Shown: positions 1 to 5,003 of the stretch, one piece after another | How the letters are laid out: every line of letters begins with the position of its first letter | Numbering within the stretch: the stretch's first letter is position 1 | From: Cyanobacteria bacterium UBA9579 | Lineage (GTDB): Bacteria; Cyanobacteriota; Vampirovibrionia; Gastranaerophilales; UBA9579 | Length of the DNA: 5,003 nt | Direction: 5' to 3' | NCBI GenBank assembly: GCA_003499585.1 | Contig: DNSU01000045.1 | Location: forward strand, 6,076-11,078 | Notes under the pieces: generated by a model | Seen by the model: only the letters and a program-made list of their open reading frames with translations | What the model was told of the DNA's origin: nothing | Database searches by the model: none | Made by a program: the position numbers and the translations under genes

Positions 1-3000
1 CAGAACCTTTAGTAATTAGCTTATACACAAACACTTTCTTTGTCTGGCCAATCCTGTGCGCTCTATCTGTTGCCTGATCTTCAACAGCAGGGTTCCACCA
101 TGGGTCATAATGAATTACATAGTCTGCGCCTGTGAGGTTTAATCCTGTTCCACCCGCTTTCAAGCTGATAAGGAATATAGGAATGGAATCATCTGAATTG
201 AATCTATTGACCTTATTTGGACGATCTTCGGCTTTAGTGCTTCCAGTAAGGTATTCGTATCTGATGCCTTTTTCTTCGAGCCATTCTTTAACTATATCAA
301 GCATTTGAACGAATTGACTAAAGAGAAGGATTCTATGACCTTCACTGATTATTTCTTCCAACATCTCTTTCATATGTTCAAATTTGCCTGATTCATTGAC
401 ATTTCTCTCGCCATCCTTATCATATAACCTTGGATGGTTACAGATTTGTCTTAATCTCAATAAAGCAGCAAGTATTGACATTTTACTCTTTTCCATGCCA
501 TTAGTTGCAACTTGGTTGAATATTTCATCTCTCGTGCTATCAAGCACATCAAGATAGAAGTCACGCTGCTCCGGTGTCATATGGCAGTATGCAATATTTT
601 CAATCTTATCAGGCAGATCTTTAGCAATATCTCTTTTCATTCTTCTTAGAATAAACGGATATATCTGCTTTTTCAATCTGGATTCGACTGATCTATCTCC
701 TCTGTCTTCAATAGGAGACGCGTATTTATAATCAAAGTCATTAATGTCATACAAAAATCCTGGCATTAAGAAGTCAAATACTGACCATAATTCAGATAAC
801 CTGTTTTCTATTGGTGTACCTGATAATGCTAGCCTGTGTGATGCGTTTAGTTGCTTGGCACATTGGGCCGTAACAGATTCATGATTTTTAATATTTTGAG
901 ACTCATCAAGTATTACAAGCCTGAAACTATGCTTTTTAAGCTCATCTATATCTCTTCTTAGCAGTGCATAGCTTGTAAGCACCACATCTCTTTTATCGAT
1001 TTTGCTGAATAAGTCTTTTCTGGCTGAACCAGTCAGGTTTAGAACGGTTAAATCGGGGGTGAATTTCTCAATTTCTGCTTCCCAGTTGAATACAACAGAA
1101 GTCGGGGCAATAACCAGTGTTGGTTCTTTACCGAGTTTTTTCTTTGAGTTTTGAATAAGAACTAATGCCTGAAGAGTCTTACCTAAACCCATATCATCTG
1201 CCAAAATACCGTTTAATCCATAAGAATGCAGAAACCATAGCCAATTGAAGCCTTTTTTCTGGTACTCTCTTAATTCTGCATTAATATTATCCGGCAACTC
1301 AACATCTTCCATTGTGTTGAAAGTACTTATTTGATCCCAGAATTTCTTAAATTTTTTGCTCATTTTAATGGCAACCTGCTGGTCTATTAAGTCAGCCACC
1401 AGACCTGCTCTAAATGTTTTAACGTTAAATTTTCTATCTTCTGCTTTTTGAGCGTCAAAGTAGTTCAAGCTTCTTGTAAATTGCAAGATATCTGCTAAAG
1501 GTACTTCCACGTAACCTTCTTTTTCAAGATAAAAATATTTTTTGCCCTGCTGCAAATAATGCTGAACAGTATCAAGGTCTATCTCTGTTTTACCTACAGC
1601 ACAGGAAATTTCAAGGCTAAAGCTGTCAACAGAATCAGCAAAATCAATATCAACATGTATCTTTAAAGGTTTATCAGCAACTTTTAAACTGGAAAAATCA
1701 TTAAGCTCAACTGTTTTCCAATTGTTTTTGACCAGCTTTGGCAATAGGCTGTTGTAAAAATCAATAGCATGATCACCTTCCACCAATATATTGTTTGTCT
1801 GCATAGGGTGAAATTTATTATTTAAGAGAAACTTATATGCCTTTTCTTCCTGGTCAAGATTTCTCTTTACCCAGTATATAATTTCTTCTTCAGGTTTTTT
1901 AATCGTTACATAAGGTGTTTTTTCTGCCAGTTTACCGTATGGAACCATGGTTCCGTCATATTCAAAATCAAGAGATGCCTTGATTGACTGATCTTCAGTT
2001 AATTCAATGGAGACTACAGCAATAGGAGGCTTTTGTTCAAGCGTTAATTTTTCCAGAGTCTCTGATATTTCTACAGTCATTAATTCTTTAAGTTTTGGCA
2101 ATTCTTCGTATACGAATTTACCCCCATCCGCATCCCTGATATCAGTAAATGTAGATCGGGTCAGATAGTATGGAAGCGTAGATAGCGCTGTATCCAGAGG
2201 AACTATAAGATTTTTGTAGCGTCCCCATTTGATATGTTTTGCAAAGAATTTCACTTCATCTAAAGGATAAATATCTTCTTCCGGCTCAGGTCTTTTCCAG
2301 TGAAGAGACAATAAGACATTGCCGACAAGAGAAACATTCACTGTTAGAAGTAGCTGCCATGGAGTCTTTTTGAATTCCAGTCTTTGATTAGATGGATAAT
2401 CAACAACTTCTTCAACCTGTGATAGAAATTTCAGTGTTTCTTCAAGTTTATTCATTGGAATGCTATGCCATCCGGATTTTTTCTCCGCTCTGCCAGTTCT
2501 ATAAATATGCTGTAATGCTGCTAATTCAGATTTCTGAGTATTATTTAGCTCAAAAGCTCCATTTGAGGAACTTTGCAGTGCAACCACAGCACGTAAAATT
2601 GACTCAATATCATTAACTGGTTCATTCTTAGTTCTATCTATGATTTGCACAGCAGCAAATTTAGGGTTAAATTTAGGATTAAAGACGAATTTATACCCGC
2701 CTTGCGGATCGGTGATTTCAGGCGGATTTTCATCTTCAAACTTAAATTCCTTGCCTTTGGTTTCAGTTAAATATTCTTCATAAAAGTGTTTGCTTATGCT
2801 AACAAGCCCAACTGATACGGCATGCTTACACCATTCTTCTTCCAAAGGGCAATCGCATTGAGCCGAAACCTTTTTAGGGCTGAATTTGAGCTTAATATTG
2901 TACTTATCCTGAAAATTCCCTTTAACAGATGCAATTACAGTATTATCCTGACGCTCTATATCAAGAACTTGATTGGTCTGATAATACTCGTAGCCTCTTC

Positions 3001-3049
3001 TCCAGCTTCCAGGTGTTGCTAAATTTTTAATATATTGAAAATTGAACAT
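1..3049 (-). CDS. SNF2-family DEAD/DEAH-like ATPase with N-terminal SWIM zinc finger (3' end cut by the window)
   Basis: This is a superfamily 2 SNF2 ATPase, expected to act on DNA or protein-DNA complexes in the cytoplasm as an ATP-driven translocase; its substrate is unknown. The frame is open for 1016 codons. Residues 65-76 form a SWIM zinc finger (C65-x-C67-x6-C74-x-H76). Residues about 100-590 match no motif I know by eye and sit where bacterial SNF2-associated domains lie. The ATPase core follows: Walker A DDMGLGKT 618-625, Ia APTSVVFNW 648-656, motif II DESQ 715-718, motif III LSGTPIEN 742-749, PFILRR 798-803, LRLRQICNHP 864-873, motif IV ILLFSQF 907-913, motif V KAGGTGLNLTGAD 964-976, motif VI QATDRAHRIGQ 992-1002. 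Homologues run to about 1080 residues, so some 60 are missing. The ATG at 3049 is the earliest possible start because an in-frame TAA lies 12 nt upstream; it has no clear Shine-Dalgarno. Bacillus subtilis carries related SWIM and SNF2 proteins as neighbours (YwqB, YwqA, from memory); here they are fused. Confidence 0.97.
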   Translation of the reverse strand, partial: MFNFQYIKNLATPGSWRRGYEYYQTNQVLDIERQDNTVIASVKGNFQDKYNIKLKFSPKKVSAQCDCPLEEEWCKHAVSVGLVSISKHFYEEYLTETKGKEFKFEDENPPEITDPQGGYKFVFNPKFNPKFAAVQIIDRTKNEPVNDIESILRAVVALQSSSNGAFELNNTQKSELAALQHIYRTGRAEKKSGWHSIPMNKLEETLKFLSQVEEVVDYPSNQRLEFKKTPWQLLLTVNVSLVGNVLLSLHWKRPEPEEDIYPLDEVKFFAKHIKWGRYKNLIVPLDTALSTLPYYLTRSTFTDIRDADGGKFVYEELPKLKELMTVEISETLEKLTLEQKPPIAVVSIELTEDQSIKASLDFEYDGTMVPYGKLAEKTPYVTIKKPEEEIIYWVKRNLDQEEKAYKFLLNNKFHPMQTNNILVEGDHAIDFYNSLLPKLVKNNWKTVELNDFSSLKVADKPLKIHVDIDFADSVDSFSLEISCAVGKTEIDLDTVQHYLQQGKKYFYLEKEGYVEVPLADILQFTRSLNYFDAQKAEDRKFNVKTFRAGLVADLIDQQVAIKMSKKFKKFWDQISTFNTMEDVELPDNINAELREYQKKGFNWLWFLHSYGLNGILADDMGLGKTLQALVLIQNSKKKLGKEPTLVIAPTSVVFNWEAEIEKFTPDLTVLNLTGSARKDLFSKIDKRDVVLTSYALLRRDIDELKKHSFRLVILDESQNIKNHESVTAQCAKQLNASHRLALSGTPIENRLSELWSVFDFLMPGFLYDINDFDYKYASPIEDRGDRSVESRLKKQIYPFILRRMKRDIAKDLPDKIENIAYCHMTPEQRDFYLDVLDSTRDEIFNQVATNGMEKSKMSILAALLRLRQICNHPRLYDKDGERNVNESGKFEHMKEMLEEIISEGHRILLFSQFVQMLDIVKEWLEEKGIRYEYLTGSTKAEDRPNKVNRFNSDDSIPIFLISLKAGGTGLNLTGADYVIHYDPWWNPAVEDQATDRAHRIGQTKKVFVYKLITKGS

Positions 3050-3143
3050 ATTGAAACTTTATAATATATATCCCACTAACATTTTATACTATTTATGCTT
3101 TTATTCCAGATCCACAATTATTTCCGAATTCAGATAATCAGTT

Positions 3144-3237
3144 AATTATAATTCTCTAAAAAAATGAAAACCAATTTGGCACTGAAGTGATTTGGAGCAG
3201 TGTCTATTATTAAAGACTGAAAAAAAGAATTATAGTT
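3144..3237. repeat. Imperfect 12-bp inverted repeat with a 70-nt interior
   Basis: The left arm AATTATAATTCT (3144-3155) and the right arm AGAATTATAGTT (3226-3237) are complementary at 11 of 12 positions. The interior holds a CACT-GA-AGTG palindrome (3180-3189) and a bulged CAG..TCT / AGACTG stem (3198-3219). The arms are almost pure A and T, so chance pairing in this composition is quite possible. No function can be assigned. Confidence 0.3.
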
Positions 3238-3282
3238 CAATAACTTTGCCAGGTTTATTACTGAAATTCAGCAATATTAAAC

Positions 3283-3323
3283 TTGATCACTGAAAGCTCA
3301 TTTTTATAAGTTTTCGTGATCAA
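3283..3323. terminator. Possible stem-loop terminator between the repeat-protein and SNF2 genes
   Basis: TTGATCAC (3283-3290) pairs perfectly with GTGATCAA (3316-3323). Allowing one bulged base, the stem is extended by GAAA (3292-3295) with TTTC (3312-3315), leaving a 16-nt AT-rich loop. It lies about 60 nt after the stop codon of the gene at 3385, which suits a terminator for that gene. On the minus strand, however, the stem is followed only by GTTTAATATT. The better T run (CTTTTTAA) follows on the plus strand, where no gene leads into it. The terminator reading is therefore tentative. Confidence 0.35.
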
Positions 3324-3384
3324 CTTTTTAAGTATACAATAAAATTCTACTTTTTAATATCAAAAGAAAACCATTTAAAGAGAA

Positions 3385-4218
3385 TTATGAGAAAATCTTA
3401 TCGAGCCAGCCTCTTTTATCTTCCTCAATCTCTACCTTACTTTTATCATTTTTTTTAATAATGCTTCCTGAATCAGCACGTTTAATATGGGTTCTAGCCT
3501 GATCATGAAGAGATAAGTGACTATCAGCTTCAGCTATATTTATTGAGGAAGTCGAATTATTCCCTTGATATAAAATAGTATCCTTCAGATTCCCTATTTC
3601 TGTTGTGGCATTATTATACATCGATATCATAGGAAGGATTGCCAATCCTATCTTATCTTCAGGTTTAAGCATTGATGTTGTTGTCTTTATAATTGATCTT
3701 GAATTATTTAACTGATTTATAGTACCTTTTGCTTCTGGCATAACATGCATTTGATCTACTGACATTAATGAATCATCGTTTAATGATATATTTGAAGATG
3801 TAAGATAATTAATTTCAGCTACAGATTTGCCTGATGCTGTTAATTGGGATTTATACATAGCTTTTGCAGTTAAACGACTATTGTCGTATTGATTTATAAT
3901 GCTCCCCTTTTGAGCTTTATTAATATTTGCCACAGCATCTTCATATAATGACAGTATTCCCTGGTTTTTAACTGTATTTACGTCTATTTTTGCATTTCCG
4001 CTGAGTTTCAAATGACTATCATTATCTACAGTATGAATTTGCACCATAGCATAAGCTTTACTTGGATCACTAGATAATCTCATTTTACCGTGATCCTTAG
4101 ATACTACTAACGACACTTTATCAGGAACATCAATAGGAATTTCATTCTTATCATCATGATGAAGCTTGGCAACCCCTTTAATAGCACCAAAACCTATCTG
4201 GGAAACTCTAGGGATCAT
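3385..4218 (-). CDS. Unrecognised repeat protein, possibly a beta-solenoid (about 277 aa)
   Basis: I do not recognise a family. Residues 1-60 (from MIPRVSQIGFGAIKGVAKLH) look like a leader or capping region with no signal peptide or membrane segment, suggesting a cytoplasmic protein. From about residue 67 to the end the chain is made of 18-20-residue units with the loose pattern hydrophobic-x-hydrophobic-x3-(S/A)-x3-I, as in rungs of a beta-solenoid. Residues 89-115 and 235-261 align without gaps at 12 of 27 positions, sharing LSL, A, I, GSII and D-x-S; a DSHL starts units at 67 and 232. A less regular, more hydrophobic segment (residues about 184-205, near KIGLAILPMISMY) interrupts the array. 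The C-terminus ends in WLDKIFS, which could be a short amphipathic tail. The frame stays open 50 codons further up, to an ATG at 4368. I chose 4218 because GAGGT lies 9 nt upstream of it and the extra stretch looks non-coding. It is flanked by about 300-nt spacers, so it is probably transcribed alone. Confidence 0.8.
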   Translation of the reverse strand: MIPRVSQIGFGAIKGVAKLHHDDKNEIPIDVPDKVSLVVSKDHGKMRLSSDPSKAYAMVQIHTVDNDSHLKLSGNAKIDVNTVKNQGILSLYEDAVANINKAQKGSIINQYDNSRLTAKAMYKSQLTASGKSVAEINYLTSSNISLNDDSLMSVDQMHVMPEAKGTINQLNNSRSIIKTTTSMLKPEDKIGLAILPMISMYNNATTEIGNLKDTILYQGNNSTSSINIAEADSHLSLHDQARTHIKRADSGSIIKKNDKSKVEIEEDKRGWLDKIFS

Positions 4219-4227
4219 TATTTTTCT

Positions 4228-4232
4228 ACCTC
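4228..4232 (-). promoter_or_regulatory. Ribosome binding site that decides the start of the repeat-protein gene
   Basis: GAGGT on the minus strand ends 9 nt before the ATG at 4218. The alternative ATG at 4368 has no purine-rich Shine-Dalgarno; the bases before it read CCTCAAAACT. This favours the shorter 277-residue product. Confidence 0.6.
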
Positions 4233-4248
4233 GTTCTTCTTTAGATAG

Positions 4249-4278
4249 TTTATATAAATAGGATCTTAATAATTTAAA
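4249..4278 (-). promoter_or_regulatory. Possible sigma-70-type promoter of the repeat-protein gene
   Basis: On the minus strand TTTAAA (4273-4278) and TATAAA (4249-4254) are separated by 18 nt. Transcription from here would begin near 4242, just ahead of the GAGGT ribosome binding site, and would exclude the ATG at 4368. The -35 box is poor and such hexamers arise easily in AT-rich DNA, so this is a weak call. Confidence 0.25.
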
Positions 4279-4461
4279 GTCGCTAAAACATAAAGTTGTT
4301 AGACTATTAAAATTACTATTTACAATTTTTAATAAGTGGGTAAAAGAGTGACAACTTATTATTAGCATAGTTTTGAGGAATCTTATATAACCTACCTGGA
4401 AATATTTTTGTCCAGATGATTAATCTTTTTATTTGTAGAATATTTGCTGAAAAATAACATG

Positions 4462-4493
4462 AAGAAAGAGAGATTTTTCAATCTCTCTTTCTT
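4462..4493 (-). terminator. Rho-independent terminator of the DUF378 gene
   Basis: A perfect 14-bp inverted repeat, AAGAAAGAGAGATT (4462-4475) and AATCTCTCTTTCTT (4480-4493), encloses a 4-nt loop. It begins 19 nt after the stop codon of the DUF378 gene. On the minus strand the 3' arm ends in TTTCTT and is followed by CATGTTATTTTT, a moderate T-rich tail. The tight spacing and long perfect stem make a terminator the simplest reading. It separates this gene from the repeat-protein gene downstream. Confidence 0.75.
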
Positions 4494-4512
4494 TGATAGT
4501 AGAATTTATTTT

Positions 4513-4731
4513 CTATCGTACATAGCATCGGGAAGGTGATTTGCAAACTGTAAATTCGAGTATTAAATTTACAACTGCAGCTAATCCTACCAGAGCATAA
4601 ATCAGTCTGCTTGCTGCTGTCATAGGACCAAATATTGCAGCAACAAGGTCAATGCCAAATAATCCTATTAAGCCCCAGTTAAGAGCACCTATGATAATCA
4701 GGGCGTATGAAATGTACTGTAAGTATTTCAT
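4513..4731 (-). CDS. DUF378 (YuzA-like) small two-helix membrane protein
   Basis: This 72-residue protein matches the DUF378 pattern as I know it: a first membrane helix carrying IIGALNWGLIGLFG (residues 13-26) followed by DLV and a short loop, then a second helix opened by RLIYALVGLAAV (42-53). The family is short (about 70-90 residues), lies in the cytoplasmic membrane and has no established function. The second helix ends near residue 60. The hydrophilic tail TVCKSPSRCYVR carries two cysteines (C63 and C69), which could face the membrane surface. The ATG at 4731 is supported by a very strong Shine-Dalgarno 5 nt upstream, and the terminator at 4462-4493 follows directly. The gene therefore looks like a single-gene transcript with a structured leader. 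Confidence 0.92.
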   Translation of the reverse strand: MKYLQYISYALIIIGALNWGLIGLFGIDLVAAIFGPMTAASRLIYALVGLAAVVNLILEFTVCKSPSRCYVR

Positions 4732-4736
4732 AAAAA

Positions 4737-4744
4737 CCTCCCCC
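4737..4744 (-). promoter_or_regulatory. Strong Shine-Dalgarno of the DUF378 gene in a GC-rich block
   Basis: GGGGGAGG lies 5 nt before the ATG at 4731 and extends upstream into a GC-rich run (minus strand CCGGACCCGGGGGAGG, 4737-4752) containing a CCCGGG palindrome. The surrounding leader is almost entirely A and T, so this block stands out and implies efficient translation initiation. Confidence 0.8.
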
Positions 4745-4758
4745 GGGTCCGGTACTTA

Positions 4759-4768
4759 ATTACGTAAT
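4759..4768. promoter_or_regulatory. 10-bp perfect palindrome in the DUF378 leader, possible operator
   Basis: ATTACGTAAT is a perfect palindrome located 27 nt upstream of the DUF378 start codon, just before the GC-rich ribosome binding site block. A dimeric regulator could bind here, but a 10-bp AT-rich palindrome can also occur by chance and no known operator is matched. Confidence 0.25.
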
Positions 4769-4836
4769 CTACTAATATAATAAATCTTTTAAATTTATTT
4801 TAATCACTCTAATTAGCTATTTAGATAGTCAATAAA

Positions 4837-4914
4837 AACAGTAGTATTAGGTTACTAATCCAGTAGGGAATTAATATTTTACTCCCTAAGCAGATAATAC
4901 CTAATACTACTGTT
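4837..4914 (-). repeat. 78-nt element with a perfect 16-bp inverted repeat and competing hairpin; possible terminator or attenuator
   Basis: AACAGTAGTATTAGGT (4837-4852) and ACCTAATACTACTGTT (4899-4914) are perfectly complementary. The 46-nt interior contains a second stem, TAGGGA (4864-4869) with TCCCTA (4883-4888). On the minus strand the outer stem is followed directly by TTTTATT, as in an intrinsic terminator. A mutually exclusive hairpin also exists: ATTAG (4846-4850) pairs with CTAAT (4855-4859) around a 4-nt loop, using part of the outer arm. CAGTAG also occurs twice (4839-4844 and 4861-4866), so the 3' arm has two possible partners. It lies 105 nt upstream of the DUF378 gene. It could end the upstream transcript or act as a switch in the DUF378 leader. 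Confidence 0.6.
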
Positions 4915-4927
4915 GAAATATTATTAA

Positions 4928-4978
4928 GAGCCTGTCTGGTTAAAAATATAAAAATCAAGGTAGAATCTTTACAGGCTC
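4928..4978. repeat. 8-bp inverted repeat at the window edge; terminator or mobile-element end
   Basis: GAGCCTGT (4928-4935) and ACAGGCTC (4971-4978) are perfectly complementary around a 35-nt AT-rich interior. On the minus strand the second arm is followed by TTAATAATATTT, so it may be a terminator of a gene beyond position 5003, although the loop is long. The bases beyond 4978 show no recognisable coding segment. Confidence 0.35.
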
Positions 4979-5003
4979 GTCTTATGGACTGCGGTTAAAG
5001 TTG

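Larger units (their letters stand above)
3050..3384. other. AT-rich intergenic spacer without a gene
   Basis: These 335 bases separate the repeat-protein gene from the SNF2 gene. I see no credible coding frame on either strand. The stretch must hold the end of the upstream transcript and the promoter of the SNF2 gene. A TATAAA hexamer on the minus strand (3083-3088) lies 34 nt before the SNF2 ATG and could be a -10 box, but no convincing -35 box sits at the right distance. The structures that can be seen are two inverted repeats, listed separately, and a small CTGAA-A-TTCAG palindrome at 3261-3271. Confidence 0.6.

Noticed and set aside
2392..2616. Plus-strand open frame of 74 codons
   Set aside because: It lies wholly antisense to the SNF2 gene, whose frame is continuous and carries the family motifs. 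It has no ribosome binding site of note and no recognisable protein pattern.
2822..3022. Plus-strand open frame of 66 codons
   Set aside because: It overlaps the sequence encoding the SWIM zinc finger of the SNF2 gene on the opposite strand, and is a chance frame.
1..3049. Part of a DISARM or Zorya phage-defence cassette, both of which include SNF2-like helicases
   Set aside because: The neighbouring genes in the window are a DUF378 membrane protein and a repeat protein, neither of which is a component of those systems. The N-terminal SWIM architecture fits a stand-alone chromosomal SNF2 protein.
3385..4368. Secreted adhesin or autotransporter, suggested by the solenoid-like repeats
   Set aside because: Neither possible N-terminus gives a convincing signal peptide, and there is no anchor, LPXTG motif or barrel domain at the C-terminus.
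4396..4415. CTGGA/TCCAG hairpin upstream of the repeat-protein gene
   Set aside because: It has only 5 bp with a 10-nt loop, no T tract on the minus strand and no link to a gene boundary; chance pairing is likely.
4837..4914. Miniature inverted-repeat transposable element
   Set aside because: The arms are flanked by unlike sequence (AATAAAA on one side, GAAATAT on the other) with no target-site duplication, and a T tract follows one arm as in a terminator.

Overview
This window is low-GC bacterial DNA carrying three genes, all on the minus strand. Reading in the direction of transcription (from high to low coordinates) they are: a 72-residue two-helix membrane protein of the DUF378 (YuzA-like) family, an unrecognised repeat-containing protein of about 277 residues, and a large SNF2-family ATPase with an N-terminal SWIM zinc finger that runs off the left edge. 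The AT-rich composition, the strong GGGGGAGG ribosome binding site on the DUF378 gene and the SWIM/SNF2 fusion fit a Firmicutes-like or Melainabacteria-like organism. The window has no rRNA or other marker, so this is only a suggestion.

Layout. Positions 1-3049 hold the SNF2/SWIM protein: 1016 complete codons with no interruption, covering every helicase motif from Walker A to motif VI, with only the extreme C-terminus missing. Positions 3050-3384 are an AT-rich spacer with weak inverted repeats and no gene. Positions 3385-4218 encode the unrecognised protein. Its C-terminal two thirds is built of roughly 18-20-residue repeats that look like rungs of a beta-solenoid. Its reading frame stays open up to 4368, but the ribosome binding site favours the start at 4218. 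Positions 4219-4512 are a spacer holding a possible promoter for that gene and a clear 14-bp stem-loop terminator (4462-4493) just after the DUF378 gene. Positions 4513-4731 encode the DUF378 protein. Positions 4732-5003 hold its leader: a GC-rich ribosome binding site block, a 10-bp palindrome, an unusual 78-nt element with a perfect 16-bp inverted repeat and a competing hairpin, and an 8-bp inverted repeat at the window edge.

The genes are co-directional but separated by about 300 nt each, and at least one terminator lies between them. They are most likely three separate transcription units, and nothing in the sequence shows that they work together. No tRNA, rRNA, CRISPR array, transposase or recognisable defence cassette is present. 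The items most worth a second look are the repeat protein and the inverted-repeat element at 4837-4914.
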